Numbered from the stretch's first letter, positions 1-9,589 are shown. The stretch: 64,000 nt of DNA from Roseococcus pinisoli (GCF_018413645.1 NZ_JAHCDA010000002.1:248001-312000), one strand, 5' to 3'. The notes: generated from the letters alone by a model not told the origin. Numbers and translations: made by a program.

Positions 1-24
1 GCCGGTTTCGGTCTGCGTCGTCAT
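1..24 (-). CDS. Start of a gene downstream of tgt, cut by the window edge (possibly queF)
   Basis: An ATG at 24-22 on the minus strand overlaps the tgt stop codon as ATGA, so a translationally coupled third gene begins here. Only eight codons (MTTQTETG) are visible. In related genomes a queuosine gene such as queF (7-cyano-7-deazaguanine reductase) can follow tgt; that identity is inference from position only. Confidence 0.4.
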
Positions 25-1139
25 GCCTCGTCTCCTGCGGCCCATCCGGCCTCGATCAATGCGGCCTCGGCCTCGAAGCGGCCTTCGAGGATGGCGTCGC
101 GCATCCGCGCCATCAGGTCCTGATAGTACTGGATATTGTGCCAGGTCAGCAGGATCGGGCCGAGCATCTCGTCGCATTTCAGCAGGTGATGCAGATAGGC
201 GCGGCTGTGCTTGCGGCAGGCGGGGCAGCCGCAATCGGGATCCAGCGGCCGGTCGTCCTCGGCGTGCCTGGCGTTGCGCAGGTTGATCTGGCCGCGCGCG
301 GTATAGGCACGGCCCATCCGGCCGGAGCGCGTGGGGATCACGCAGTCGAACATGTCGACGCCGCGGCGCACGGCGCCCAGCAGGTCCGAGGGCTTGCCCA
401 CGCCCATGAGGTAGCGCGGATGGCTCGCGGGCAGCATGGGCACGGTGAAGTCGAGGGTGGAGAACATGGCCTCCTGCCCCTCGCCGACGGCCAGGCCGCC
501 AATGGCATAGCCTTCGAAGCCGATGCCGGTCAGCGCCGCGGAGCTCTCGGCGCGAAGGTCCTCGAAGGTGCTGCCCTGCACGATGCCGAAGAGCCCGTGG
601 CCGTCGCGCGGCTCGAAGCAGGTGCGGCAGCGCGCGGCCCAGCGCATGGAAAGGCGCATGGACTTGGCCGCCTCCTCATGCGTGGCGGGGAAGGGCGTGC
701 ATTCGTCGAAGCACATGGTGACGTCGGCACCGAGCAGGCGCTGGATCTCCACGCTGCGCTCGGGCGTGAGGCGGTGCTTGGAGCCATCCACATGCGATTG
801 GAAGGTGACGCCGTCCTCGTCCATCTTCCGCAGTCCGGAGAGGCTCATCACCTGGAAACCGCCGGAATCCGTCAGAATCGGGCCTTTCCAGTCCATGAGG
901 CGGTGCAGCCCGCCCAGGCGCGCGACGCGCTCGGCCCCGGGCCGCAGCATGAGGTGATAGGTATTGCCCAGCACCATCCGCGCGCCGGTCGAGCGCACGG
1001 CGTCGGCGGTCATGGCCTTCACCGTGCCGGCGGTGCCGACGGGCATGAAGACCGGCGTGGGCACCGTGCCGTGCGCCGTATGCAGCGTGCCGGCCCGGGC
1101 GCGCCCGTCGGTCTGCTGGAGTTTCCATTCGAGCGTCAT
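21..1139 (-). CDS. tgt: Queuine/preQ1 tRNA-guanine transglycosylase
   Basis: This cytoplasmic enzyme exchanges guanine 34 of GUN-anticodon tRNAs for preQ1 during queuosine synthesis. The 372-residue protein has the family's usual length. The substrate pocket motif [12 protein letters not shown], the GGLAVGEG loop and the catalytic region [10 protein letters not shown] are present. A C-terminal zinc site of the CxC-x2-C-xn-H type is seen in CGCPACRKH and the following HH. The ATG overlaps the queA stop by 4 bp and the gene's own stop overlaps the next start, so it sits inside a tightly coupled queA-tgt operon on the minus strand. Confidence 0.97.
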   Translation of the reverse strand: MTLEWKLQQTDGRARAGTLHTAHGTVPTPVFMPVGTAGTVKAMTADAVRSTGARMVLGNTYHLMLRPGAERVARLGGLHRLMDWKGPILTDSGGFQVMSLSGLRKMDEDGVTFQSHVDGSKHRLTPERSVEIQRLLGADVTMCFDECTPFPATHEEAAKSMRLSMRWAARCRTCFEPRDGHGLFGIVQGSTFEDLRAESSAALTGIGFEGYAIGGLAVGEGQEAMFSTLDFTVPMLPASHPRYLMGVGKPSDLLGAVRRGVDMFDCVIPTRSGRMGRAYTARGQINLRNARHAEDDRPLDPDCGCPACRKHSRAYLHHLLKCDEMLGPILLTWHNIQYYQDLMARMRDAILEGRFEAEAALIEAGWAAGDEA

Positions 1140-2206
1140 GGGGCGAGATCCGCCTCCTCACGAAACAGCAGCGAGGCGTCGCCATAGGAGAAGAAGCGGT
1201 AGTCCTCGGCCAGGGCATGGGCATAGGCGCGCCGCATCCGCCGCGTTCCCGCGAAGGCGGAGACGAGCATGAGCAGGGTGGAGCGCGGCAGGTGGAAGTT
1301 GGTCATCAGCAGGTCGGCGGCCCGGAAGGGAAAGCCTGGCAGGATGTAGATGTCGGTGAGGCCGGAAAACAGCGGAATCGGCGCGCGGCGGTCTTCCACG
1401 CCGCGCGCGGCGGTCTCCAGCAGCCTCAGCGCCGTGGTGCCGCAGCACAGGATGCGCCGGCCCTCGGCGCGCGCCGCATTGATGGTGGCTGCCGCTTCGG
1501 CGCCGAGCTCGCCCCATTCGTGATGCATGACGTGGCGGCTCGGATCCTCCTCGCGCACCGGCAGGAAGGTGCCGGCGCCGACATGCAGCGTCACCGTGGC
1601 GCGCTGCACGCCGCGCGCCTCCAGCGCCGCGAGCAGCTCGGGCGTGAAGTGCAGGCTGGCGGTGGGCGCGGCGACGGCGCCGGGTCGCGCGGCGAAGACG
1701 GTCTGGTAGTCGGCGCGGTCCTCGCCGCGGGGGCCGGCCTCGCGCGTGATGTAGGGGGGCAGGGGAATCTCGCCTGCCTGCTCCAGCGCGGCCATGAGGC
1801 GGGCGGGGTCGTCGCCGAAATGCAGCCGCGCGCTGCCGCCCTCGAACTTCTCCAGCACCCGGGCGGTAAGCTCGGCGCCCTCGATGGAAATTTCGTCGCC
1901 GACGCGCAGGCGGCGCGCGTTGCGGATGAGGGCGTGCCAGCTGCCGTCGCCCTCGGCGCGGTTGAGCATGACCTCGATCCGCGCCTCGCCCCGCCGCGCG
2001 CGCAGGCGGGCCGGGATCACGCGCGTGTCGTTGACCACCATGACGTCGCCGGGCTGGAGCAGCGAGGGGAGGTCCCGCACGCCGCGATCCTCCAGCGCCT
2101 CGCCGCGCACGACGAGCAGGCGCGCCGCGTCGCGCGGACGGACGGGTTCCTGGGCGATCGACGCGTCCGGCAGGACGAAGTCGAAATCTCCGACGTGAAG
2201 GGGCAT
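1136..2206 (-). CDS. queA: S-adenosylmethionine:tRNA ribosyltransferase-isomerase
   Basis: QueA transfers and isomerises the ribosyl moiety of SAM to preQ1-tRNA, giving epoxyqueuosine-tRNA; it acts just after Tgt. The open frame extends upstream to 2620, but family similarity starts at [14 protein letters not shown], so the ATG at 2206 is chosen (356 residues, normal for QueA). Conserved stretches include [13 protein letters not shown] near the N-terminus, LHFTPELL and a C-terminal [19 protein letters not shown]. It overlaps tgt as ATGA. The gene diverges from the globin gene at 2348 across about 140 bp. Confidence 0.96.
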   Translation of the reverse strand: MPLHVGDFDFVLPDASIAQEPVRPRDAARLLVVRGEALEDRGVRDLPSLLQPGDVMVVNDTRVIPARLRARRGEARIEVMLNRAEGDGSWHALIRNARRLRVGDEISIEGAELTARVLEKFEGGSARLHFGDDPARLMAALEQAGEIPLPPYITREAGPRGEDRADYQTVFAARPGAVAAPTASLHFTPELLAALEARGVQRATVTLHVGAGTFLPVREEDPSRHVMHHEWGELGAEAAATINAARAEGRRILCCGTTALRLLETAARGVEDRRAPIPLFSGLTDIYILPGFPFRAADLLMTNFHLPRSTLLMLVSAFAGTRRMRRAYAHALAEDYRFFSYGDASLLFREEADLAP

Positions 2207-2347
2207 CCGGCGACCGATTAGACGGCCCCCAGGGCAGGCGCAACCTGCGGCCCGTGCGCGCAACGGACGCGACAATCCGTCCCGTCCCGCGGCGATCTCC
2301 TGCGACGCACCCCGGGGCAGGATCGGCCCGCTCCATGGAGGAGGGCG

Positions 2348-2770
2348 ATGGACGAGACGAATCTGCGGCTGGTGCGCGAGAGCTTCCAGAAGGTGGCGGC
2401 CCTGGCGCGGCCGGCGGCGGTCCTGTTCTTCGGGCGGCTGTTCCGGATTGAGCCCGCCACGCGCACGGCGCTGGAGCGGGAGGATATGCGGGCGCAGGGC
2501 GCGCGCTTCATCGCCGCCCTCGGCTATGCGACCGCCATGCTCGACCGGCCCGACCGCCTGCTGCCCGTGGCGAGGGACCTGGCGCGCCGGCATGCGGCGA
2601 GGGGTCTGCGGCCCGAGCACTACCCCGCCTTGCGCGAGGCGCTGGACTGGATGCTGGAGGAATGCCTCGCCGAGGAGTTCCTGCCGCCGCTGCGCGCCGC
2701 CTGGCGGTGGGCCTTCGATCTCCTGGCCGAGGAGATGATCGCCGAGGCCTATCCGGACATGGCGGCCTGA
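2348..2770 (+). CDS. Single-domain globin (haemoglobin-like protein)
   Basis: The 140-residue protein resembles bacterial single-domain globins of the Vitreoscilla haemoglobin/flavohaemoglobin type. An N-terminal helix (LRLVRESFQKV) leads into a core, and RRHAARGLRPEHYPALREAL aligns with the F helix; His82 is the likely proximal haem ligand. The C-terminal helices (WRWAFDLLAEEMIAEAY) match the end of the globin fold. There is no reductase domain. Expected roles are O2 binding or NO detoxification, which is family knowledge. It is monocistronic and divergent from queA. Confidence 0.8.
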   Translation: MDETNLRLVRESFQKVAALARPAAVLFFGRLFRIEPATRTALEREDMRAQGARFIAALGYATAMLDRPDRLLPVARDLARRHAARGLRPEHYPALREALDWMLEECLAEEFLPPLRAAWRWAFDLLAEEMIAEAYPDMAA

Positions 2771-2862
2771 CCGCCGAGGGCACCGCCGGCCGGCCGCGAT
2801 GTCGGGCCTGACGCGGGCCGCATGTCGGGCTACAAAGAGGGATGTTGTTGCCAGGAGCTCCC

Positions 2863-3300
2863 ATGCTGCGCCGACGTTCGCTGCTTCCCCTCGTGTCGGG
2901 CCTGCTCGCCACCCCGGCCCTCGTGCGTGCCCAGACCCGCCAGGGACCTCCGCATGAGTGGATGTTCGGCGCCTGGACCGGCGGCATCTTCCCCGTGACC
3001 GAGACGGAAGGGCCGGCCTGCTTCGGCAACGTCTCCGTCATCGTGACGCGCGACATCGTGATGCGCGTCTCCAGCTTGGACGTGGCCTTCCGCCAGCGCG
3101 CGATCGAGACGGTGGCCGTCGCCCCCAATGGCCTCGAGTTCCGCTTCGTGCCGCTGCCCGGCCGTGGCGCGATCCCCGAGACCGGCTTCGGCTGCGACGG
3201 CAATCCCGACATCCTGCGCGTCGAGCGCCGCGGCGAGGACGAGGTGGTCTTCCCCAATTGCGGCGACTTCCCCGGGCCGCTGCGCCGGTGCAAGGGCTGA
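2863..3300 (+). CDS. Small secreted protein of unknown function
   Basis: The 145-residue protein begins with an arginine-rich n-region (MLRRRSLLPL) and a hydrophobic core ending in ALVRAQ, a plausible Sec or Tat signal peptide cleaved near residue 22. The mature part (about 120 residues) contains the WMFGAWTGGIFP stretch and four cysteines, which may form disulfides. The ATG at 2863 is preferred to 2842 because AGGAG lies 5 bp before it. I do not recognise a family. It is followed within 5 bp by the racemase-like gene, so the two are probably co-transcribed. Confidence 0.65.
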   Translation: MLRRRSLLPLVSGLLATPALVRAQTRQGPPHEWMFGAWTGGIFPVTETEGPACFGNVSVIVTRDIVMRVSSLDVAFRQRAIETVAVAPNGLEFRFVPLPGRGAIPETGFGCDGNPDILRVERRGEDEVVFPNCGDFPGPLRRCKG

Positions 3301-3304
3301 TCCG

Positions 3305-3943
3305 ATGGCCCGCATCACGCTGATCCACGCCCTGCGTCATTCCCCGCCGCCGATCGAGGCCGCCTTCGCGCGCCTCTGGCCGGGCAACACGCTGATGAAT
3401 CTGATGGACGACAGCCTCTCGGCCGACCTCGCCCGCCAGGGGAAGCTGACGCCGGAGATGACCGAGCGCTTCCGTACCCTGGGCAACTACGCCAAGGGCA
3501 CGGGCGCCGACGCCATCCTCTTCACCTGCTCGGCCTTCGGCCCCTGCATCGAGGCCGTCGCGGCCGACCACGCGCCGATGCCCGTGCTCAAGCCCAACGA
3601 GGCGATGATCGAGGAGATCGTGGCCTCGGGCGCGAAGAAGGTCGGCCTGCTGGTTACCTTCCAGGGCACCATCCCCTCCATGACGCCGGAATTCCCGGCA
3701 GGCATCGAGGTCGTGCCCTGCCTCGCCGAGGGCGCGCTGGCCGCGCTCGATGCCGGCGACGTCGCGACGCATGACCGCCTGGCCACGGAGGCCTCGCTGA
3801 AGCTCAAGGGCTGCGACGCCATCGCGCTCGGCCAGTTCAGCCTGGCGCATGTGGCGTCGATGGTCGCCGGGGCGACCGGCCTGCCGGTCTTCTCGACGCC
3901 CGACAGCGCCGTGCGCAAGCTGAAGCGGCTGCTGGCCCCATGA
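3305..3943 (+). CDS. Asp/Glu racemase superfamily protein lacking the second catalytic cysteine
   Basis: This 212-residue cytosolic protein has the two-lobed Asp/Glu/hydantoin racemase fold. The first active-site loop keeps a cysteine (FTCSAFG, Cys75). The loop that normally holds the second cysteine (GCT) reads ALGQFSLAHV, with Gln177 in its place. Two-base racemisation by the usual pair of cysteines is therefore unlikely; single-cysteine relatives include arylmalonate decarboxylase. The ATG at 3305 follows the stop of the secreted protein by 4 bp, although the frame is open upstream. The stop overlaps the Bcp start as ATGA. The substrate is unknown. Confidence 0.75.
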   Translation: MARITLIHALRHSPPPIEAAFARLWPGNTLMNLMDDSLSADLARQGKLTPEMTERFRTLGNYAKGTGADAILFTCSAFGPCIEAVAADHAPMPVLKPNEAMIEEIVASGAKKVGLLVTFQGTIPSMTPEFPAGIEVVPCLAEGALAALDAGDVATHDRLATEASLKLKGCDAIALGQFSLAHVASMVAGATGLPVFSTPDSAVRKLKRLLAP

Positions 3944-4419
3944 GCGGGGCGGGCGGGCCCGCCCTCGGTGAGGAGGCGCCGGGCTTCACGCTCGCCGCCT
4001 CCGGCGGGCGGACGGTCAGCTCGGCCTCGCTGAAGGGCGAGCCCTACCTGCTCTACTTCTATCCGAAGGCGAGCACGCCGGGCTGCACGACCCAGGCCTG
4101 CGGCATCCAGGAGGCCCTGCCGGCCCTAGGCAAGACGGGCCTCACCGTCATCGGCGTCAGCCCCGACGCCATGCCGGCGATCGAGAAGTTCGCGAAGAAG
4201 TACGACCTGACCTTCCCGCTCGCGAGCGATCCCGAGCACCAGCTGGCCGAAGCCTATGGCACCTGGGTCGAGAAGCAGTTCATGGGCCGGAAGTACATGG
4301 GCTTCGAGCGCTCGAGCTTCCTGGTCGACAGGAACGGCAAGGTCGCGGCGATCTGGCGCAAGGTGAAGCCGGGCGAGCATGCCGCCCAGGTGCTGGAGGC
4401 GGCCAGGGCGCTTCCCTGA
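3940..4419 (+). CDS. bcp: Thioredoxin-dependent thiol peroxidase (Bcp/PrxQ-type peroxiredoxin)
   Basis: The 159-residue peroxiredoxin reduces hydroperoxides with electrons from thioredoxin. The peroxidatic cysteine lies in ASTPGCTTQACG (Cys49) and the resolving cysteine is five residues on (Cys54), the CX4C spacing typical of Bcp. The later stretch RSSFLVDRNGKVAAIWRKVK matches the C-terminal strand and helix of the family. Its ATG overlaps the stop of the racemase-like gene. The gene converges on the Bug receptor gene at 4451. Confidence 0.95.
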   Translation: MSGAGGPALGEEAPGFTLAASGGRTVSSASLKGEPYLLYFYPKASTPGCTTQACGIQEALPALGKTGLTVIGVSPDAMPAIEKFAKKYDLTFPLASDPEHQLAEAYGTWVEKQFMGRKYMGFERSSFLVDRNGKVAAIWRKVKPGEHAAQVLEAARALP

Positions 4420-4450
4420 CGGGAGGGCGCCCCGGCGGCGGCGTCGGGTC

Positions 4451-5416
4451 CTACTGGGCCAGCAGGCCCAGCCGGCCCAGCACCGAGCGGTTGAGCGCAA
4501 CGGTGCGCTCGACGCTCGCGGCATAATCCTCGGGCCCGAGATACTCGACGTCCATGTCGGCCGCCGCGAGCACGGCCAGATGCGCGGGATCCGTCAGGGC
4601 CCGGCGGAAGGCGTCGTGCAGCGTGGCGATGATCGGGGCAGGCACGCCCTTCGGCGCGGCGAAGCCATAGGCGCCGGTCTGCACGATATCCACGCCGAGC
4701 TCCTTCAGCGTCGGCACCTCGGGGAAGGCCGGGAGGCGTTGCGCGGCCCAGACGCAGAGCGCGCGCATCTGACCCTGGCGAACGAACTCCGCCCAGCCGC
4801 TGCCGGACATGGCCGTCACGGTGCCGCTGAGGACGGCGGTGGGTGATTCGGTGCCGCCCCGGAAGGGGATATTGGTGAGCTGCACGCCGAAATGCTCGGC
4901 GATGCGCTCCGTCGTGAGGTGCGGCACGCCGCCGACGCTCGTGGTCGCGTAGCTGACCTCGCCGGGATGGGTGCGCGCGAATTCGATCAGCTCGGCCAGC
5001 GTCTGGAACGGGCTATCCGACCGTACGGCGATGCCGAAGACATAGCCGGTGATCTGGATGATCCAGCTGAAGTCGCGCAGCGGGTCATAGGGCGGGTTGC
5101 GCGTGGTCAGCGGGTAGCTGAACACGTTGGAAGGCATCTGGCTCAGCAGATGCCCATCCGCCGCGCGGTCATTCGCCAGCGCGATGGCGCCGAGGATGGC
5201 GCTGGAGCCCGAGCGGTTCTCGATCACGATGGGCTGGCCCAGATGCTGGGAGGCGGCGTGGCAGAGCGCGCGCATCTGCAGATCCGTCCCGCCGCCGGGG
5301 GCGAAGGGGATGATCATGCGGATGGGCCGGTTGGGAAAGCGCGGCTGGGCGTGCACCGCGGGCGCGGCGCAGAGCCCCGCGCCCAGGGCGGGCAGAAAAC
5401 GGCGGGAGAAGGTCAT
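4451..5416 (-). CDS. Bug-family (TctC-like) periplasmic tripartite tricarboxylate receptor
   Basis: The 321-residue solute-binding protein has a signal peptide (MTFSRRFLPALGAGLCAAPAVHA) followed by FPNRPIRMIIPFAPGGGTDLQ, the hallmark of the Bug family. Such proteins capture carboxylates or other small organic acids for TctAB-type or other carriers; no TctAB genes are visible nearby. It is the last gene of a minus-strand operon, 16 bp after the acyl-CoA dehydrogenase, which suggests it captures the compound that operon degrades. The substrate cannot be read from sequence. Confidence 0.92.
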   Translation of the reverse strand: MTFSRRFLPALGAGLCAAPAVHAQPRFPNRPIRMIIPFAPGGGTDLQMRALCHAASQHLGQPIVIENRSGSSAILGAIALANDRAADGHLLSQMPSNVFSYPLTTRNPPYDPLRDFSWIIQITGYVFGIAVRSDSPFQTLAELIEFARTHPGEVSYATTSVGGVPHLTTERIAEHFGVQLTNIPFRGGTESPTAVLSGTVTAMSGSGWAEFVRQGQMRALCVWAAQRLPAFPEVPTLKELGVDIVQTGAYGFAAPKGVPAPIIATLHDAFRRALTDPAHLAVLAAADMDVEYLGPEDYAASVERTVALNRSVLGRLGLLAQ

Positions 5417-5432
5417 TCCAGATTCCGCCGGA

Positions 5433-6599
5433 TCAGTTGTACTGCTTGAGGGTGCGGCGGGCGATCGCCATGCGATGCACCTCGGAGGGGCCTTCGTAGA
5501 TCCGCATCACGCGCACCTGCTGCGCCATCAGCTGCAGCGGCAGCTCGCGCGTCATGCCCATGGCGCCGAAGGCCTGCATGGCGTGGTCCACGATCTCGGT
5601 CGCCATCTCGGTGGCGAAGACCTTGATCATCGAGGCCTCGTTGCGCACGTCGCCGCCGGCATCCAGCGTCGCGGCCCCCGCCTGCACCATCAGCCGGCAG
5701 GCGTGGATCTTGGTGGCGGCATCGGCGATCCACCACTGGATCGCCTGCCGCTCGGAGAGCGGCACGCCGAAGGTGCTGCGCTGTTTCACCTGCACGCACA
5801 TCATCTGCAGCGCGCGCTCGGAGATGCCGATGCAGCGCGCGCCGAGCTCCAGCCGGCGCACGTTCAGGCGCAGCTGCATGGGCTCGTAGCCCTGGCCCAC
5901 CTGGCCCAGCACGTTGCGGTTGGGAACGCGGCAATCCTCGAAGACCAGCTCGTAGGTGCGGCGGCCGCCGATCATCTTGATCTGCCGCTCGATGAGGAAG
6001 CCGGGCGTGCCCTTGTCGACGAGGAAGGCCGTCACGCCGTCCGCGCGCTTGCCGGGGCTGGTGCGCGCCATGACGATCAGGAAGTCCGAAGCCGGCACGC
6101 GGCTCACCCAGATCTTGCGGCCGTTGATCACCCAGTCGTCGCCATCCTGCACGGCCTTGGTCAGCATGCCGGCCGGGTCGCCGCCGGCGCCAGGCTCGGA
6201 GATGGCAATGCAGGACTTCTTCTCGCCCGCCGCATAGGGGGCGAGGTAGTGCTCGCGCTGATAGTCGTCGGCGACCGCCAGCATCATGTGCAGGTTCGGG
6301 CTGTCGGGCGGGAAGAGGAAGGGCGTGCAGGTGCGGCCCAGCTCCTCCTGCACGAGGATGAGCGCCGAGCTCGGCATATTCGCGCCGCCCAGGTCTTCCG
6401 GCACGTCGAGGCCCCAGAGGCCCAGCTCCTTGCAGCGGGCGTGGAGCGGTTCTTCCTCCTCGGGCGTGAGGCTGAGCGCGCCGCCCTCCGCCTCGCGCGC
6501 CAGGACGGCGGGCTCCAGCGGCATGAGCTCGCGGTCGACGAACTTGCGCACCAGCTCCTGGAGCATGCGGTGCTCTTCGGGGATCTCGATCAGCGCCAT
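5433..6599 (-). CDS. Acyl-CoA dehydrogenase
   Basis: This FAD enzyme introduces an alpha,beta double bond into an acyl-CoA thioester and passes electrons to ETF. The start is the ATG at 6599 (MALIEIPEEHRML), preceded by GGAGGAAA, giving 388 residues. The motif CIAISEPGAGGDPAGM is the classic FAD/substrate-binding signature, and the C-terminal half shows the helical domain ending in RIYEGPSEVHRMAIAR. The gene lies 61 bp after the acyl-CoA synthetase gene and 16 bp before the Bug receptor gene, consistent with one catabolic operon. Confidence 0.95.
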   Translation of the reverse strand: MALIEIPEEHRMLQELVRKFVDRELMPLEPAVLAREAEGGALSLTPEEEEPLHARCKELGLWGLDVPEDLGGANMPSSALILVQEELGRTCTPFLFPPDSPNLHMMLAVADDYQREHYLAPYAAGEKKSCIAISEPGAGGDPAGMLTKAVQDGDDWVINGRKIWVSRVPASDFLIVMARTSPGKRADGVTAFLVDKGTPGFLIERQIKMIGGRRTYELVFEDCRVPNRNVLGQVGQGYEPMQLRLNVRRLELGARCIGISERALQMMCVQVKQRSTFGVPLSERQAIQWWIADAATKIHACRLMVQAGAATLDAGGDVRNEASMIKVFATEMATEIVDHAMQAFGAMGMTRELPLQLMAQQVRVMRIYEGPSEVHRMAIARRTLKQYN

Positions 6600-6660
6600 G
6601 GGTGGTTTCCTCCAGAGCGGGATGAGCCGAGGCACATCCCGCGATCAAACGAAAATGACG

Positions 6661-8739
6661 TCAGCGCGGCACCAGGAGCCCGTCGACGGCAACGGCGCCC
6701 TGGCCCTCGGCCCGGATGATGAGGGGGTTGATCTCGGCCTCCTGGACGGGGCGGCCGGGGAGCGTGGCCAGCAGCGAGAGCGAGCGGATGGCGCGCGCCA
6801 GGGCGTCCACGTCGCCACGCGGCAGGCCGCGGAAGCCCTGGATCAGCTTCAATTCCGGCAGCTCGGCAATCATGGCCCGTGCCTCGTCGAGGCCCACGGG
6901 CGCGAGGCGCACGGAGAAGCTGCGCTTCAGCTCGGCCATCACGCCGCCCATGCCGAGCAGGATGATGGGGCCGACCTCGGCATCCTCGCGATAGCCAAGG
7001 ATGACTTCCTGCAGGCCGCGATGCATCGGCGCCACCAGCACGCCGTCGATCCGCGCCTGCGGAAAGCCCTCGCGCGCCTTGGCGAGAAGCTCGGCCACGG
7101 TGGCGCGGATGGCGTCCCGGCCCTCGATATTGAGGCGCACGAGGCCCGCATCCGTCTTGTGCAGGATGTCGGGCGAAAGGAGCTTCACCGCCACGGGGCC
7201 GGCGAAGTCGCCCACCTCGTCGGGGGTGGCGACCACGGCGGCGCCCGGCGGCTCGATGCCGAGGGTCGCGAAGACCGCGCAGGCTTCCAGCTCGTTGAGC
7301 GCGCCCGGCGGGGCGTCGGCCAGCTTTCGGGCGGCGGCGTCCGTCTCGCCCGGCGTGAGATCCGCGCCCAGATCACGAGGGGCGCGCCAGGAAAGGTAGG
7401 TGTGGACCGCGTCGGCGCAGGATTCCGGCGTGCGGAAGGCGGCGATGCCGGCCTCGTCCATCCGGCGCAGCGTCTCGTCGGCCTGGGGCGCGGCGAAGAC
7501 GGCCAACGGCCGGGGCGAGGGCAGGGCGGGCGCGATATGCGCGATCGCGCGCGCGGCATCGGTGCGCGCGCCGGAGCCGAGCACGGCCACCACCGCATCG
7601 CTGTGGTCCGACGCCACGAGTTCACGCAGCACGAGGCTGAAGCGCTCGGGGCCCGACATGCCCATGGGCAGGTCGATCAGCGGCGCGTCGGAGACCTCGA
7701 TGGTCTTTTCGGCGAGGCGCGCGCGCATGTCCTCGGGCGGGGGCAGCAGCTCGTCGCCCATCAGGCCGAGGCGGTCGATCACCATCGCCGCGCCGCCGCC
7801 CGTGGCGGTGAGGGCGGAGAGGCGGCGCCCGCGCGGCGGCCGGTGGCCGAGGATGAGGCGCGGCAGCTCCACCAGCGCCTCCAGCGTCTCGACGCGCAAG
7901 ATGCCGTGGTCGCGGAAGAAGGCAGATGCCAGTTCGTCGCCGCCCACCATGGCGCCGGTATGTGAGAGGGCGAGGCGGCGGCCCAGCTCCGAACGACCAA
8001 GCTTGTAGGCGATGATGGGCTTGCCGAGTTCATGGGCGCGGCGGGCGGCGGCGGCCAGGCGGTCGGCATCGCGGAAGGTCTCGAGGAAGAGCAGGACCAT
8101 CCGCGTCTCGGGGTCCTCGACCAGCAGCTCGGTCAGCTCGCCGACGCCGAGGTCGCATTCGTTGCCGACCGAGACCATGCGCGAGAAGCCGAGCCCGCGC
8201 GCGGCCGCGCGGGAGAAGAGCGCGCCCATCATGCTGCCGCTCTGCGACACCATGCCAAGCCAGCCGGGCTTCAGCTCCTCAGCCTCGATCGCGACGTTCA
8301 GCGTGAGCGCGAGCCGGTCCGGCACGCTGAGCAGGCCGAGGCAGTTGGGCCCGACCAGCCGCAGCCCGCCGGCCCGCGCCGTCTCGACGATCCGGCGCTG
8401 CAGGACCGCTCCTTCCTCCCCTGCCTCGGCGAAGCCCGCGCTGAAGATGGTGGCGACCTTCACGCCGATCTCGCAGCAGCCTTCGACGGCCTTCAGCACC
8501 GCGGAGGAGGGCACCATGATGAAGGCATGGTCGATCGCGTCGCCCGCCTCGCGGATATCGGCGACGGCGGGCAGGCCCATGACCTCGCTGCGGCCCGGAT
8601 TCACCGGGACGATGCGGCCCTTGAAGCCCTCGCGCAGCAGCAGCCGCTGGGCGCGGGAATTATTCTTCGCCGGATCGGCGGAGGCGCCGACCAGTGCTAC
8701 GCCGCGCGGCGCGAAGAGCGCCTGGGAAAGATCGGTCAT
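6661..8739 (-). CDS. ADP-forming acyl-CoA synthetase (acetate-CoA ligase family), fused subunits
   Basis: The 692-residue protein has, in order, a CoA-binding Rossmann domain (VALVGASADPAKNNSRAQRL), a succinyl-CoA-ligase-like flavodoxin domain (GMVSQSGSMMGALFSRAAA, with SHTGAMVGGDE), and a C-terminal ATP-grasp domain (VAVKLLSPDILHKTDAGLV). These enzymes make acyl-CoA from an acid and CoA with ATP to ADP, or run in reverse. Its ATG overlaps the stop of the enoyl-CoA hydratase gene as TGATG, so the two are coupled. In this operon it probably activates the imported acid. Confidence 0.93.
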   Translation of the reverse strand: MTDLSQALFAPRGVALVGASADPAKNNSRAQRLLLREGFKGRIVPVNPGRSEVMGLPAVADIREAGDAIDHAFIMVPSSAVLKAVEGCCEIGVKVATIFSAGFAEAGEEGAVLQRRIVETARAGGLRLVGPNCLGLLSVPDRLALTLNVAIEAEELKPGWLGMVSQSGSMMGALFSRAAARGLGFSRMVSVGNECDLGVGELTELLVEDPETRMVLLFLETFRDADRLAAAARRAHELGKPIIAYKLGRSELGRRLALSHTGAMVGGDELASAFFRDHGILRVETLEALVELPRLILGHRPPRGRRLSALTATGGGAAMVIDRLGLMGDELLPPPEDMRARLAEKTIEVSDAPLIDLPMGMSGPERFSLVLRELVASDHSDAVVAVLGSGARTDAARAIAHIAPALPSPRPLAVFAAPQADETLRRMDEAGIAAFRTPESCADAVHTYLSWRAPRDLGADLTPGETDAAARKLADAPPGALNELEACAVFATLGIEPPGAAVVATPDEVGDFAGPVAVKLLSPDILHKTDAGLVRLNIEGRDAIRATVAELLAKAREGFPQARIDGVLVAPMHRGLQEVILGYREDAEVGPIILLGMGGVMAELKRSFSVRLAPVGLDEARAMIAELPELKLIQGFRGLPRGDVDALARAIRSLSLLATLPGRPVQEAEINPLIIRAEGQGAVAVDGLLVPR

Positions 8740-9521
8740 CAGGTCCCGGAGAAGTTCGGGTTGCGGCGCTCGGCCATGGCCTTCACGCCTTCCTTGAAGT
8801 CATTGGTCTCGCGCAGCCAGGTCTGCTGGGCGAGCTCATGCGCCGTCGCGCGCTCATAGGCTTCGGCCAGCCCGTCGCGCAGCGTGGCGCGCGTGGCGGT
8901 GATGGCGAGCGGCGCGCTGCCGGCGATCTCGGCCGCCAGCGCATGGGCGGCGGACAGCACCTGATCCTGCGGAACGAGCTGGTCGGCGAGGCCCATGGCC
9001 AGCGCCTCCTCGCCCGTGAAGCGGCGGCCCGTATAGAAGAGCAGCGCCGTCTTCTGCGCGCCGATCAGCCGGGGCAGGGAGGCGGTCAGGCCGAAGCCGG
9101 GATGATAGCCGAGCCGGGTGAAGTTCGCGCTGAAGCGGGCCTCGGCACAGGCGACGCGGAAATCCGCGACGACCGCGAGGCCGAGGCCGGCGCCCACCGC
9201 GGCGCCCTGGACGGCGGCCACGATGGGCTTCTTCGTCCGCAGCAGGCGCGCGCCCTCGGTATAGATGGTCCGGCCGGAAGCATTGGCGTCGCCCGCCTTG
9301 CGGTCGCGCTGGGAGAAATCGGCGCCCGCGCAGAAATGCTTGCCCTCGCCAGCGAGGACCACGGCGCGGCAGGCCGGGTCGGCGTCCAGGGCCTCCAGCG
9401 CATCGGCGATCTGCGCGGTCAGCGCTAGGTCGATGAAGTTGTTGGGCGGGCGGCAGAGCCAAACCGTGGCGACGTGGCCGTCGGTCTCCACGCGCACCTC
9501 GGACGGGCCGGCTTCGGTCAT
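8739..9521 (-). CDS. Enoyl-CoA hydratase/isomerase family protein
   Basis: The 260-residue crotonase-fold protein has the oxyanion-hole segments FCAGADFSQRD and AAVQGAAVGAGLGLAVVADFRVA. In the hydratases the second segment is followed by two glutamates; here the region reads ARFSANFTRLGYHPGFG, so the exact reaction is uncertain. AGGAGGAATTCTC precedes the ATG. It is the first gene of the minus-strand operon hydratase, ADP-forming synthetase, acyl-CoA dehydrogenase, Bug receptor. A LysR-type palindrome lies at 9590-9604, just upstream. Confidence 0.93.
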   Translation of the reverse strand: MTEAGPSEVRVETDGHVATVWLCRPPNNFIDLALTAQIADALEALDADPACRAVVLAGEGKHFCAGADFSQRDRKAGDANASGRTIYTEGARLLRTKKPIVAAVQGAAVGAGLGLAVVADFRVACAEARFSANFTRLGYHPGFGLTASLPRLIGAQKTALLFYTGRRFTGEEALAMGLADQLVPQDQVLSAAHALAAEIAGSAPLAITATRATLRDGLAEAYERATAHELAQQTWLRETNDFKEGVKAMAERRNPNFSGT

Positions 9522-9589
9522 GAGAATTCCTCCTGCCCCTCCCTGGCAGCGGGAGGGGGCCGAGGCAACTTCCTTATGCGAAGGATGTC

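Noticed and set aside
5127-6719. A 530-codon plus-strand frame opposite the acyl-CoA dehydrogenase gene
   Set aside because: Antisense shadow; the composition is biased and no domain is recognisable.
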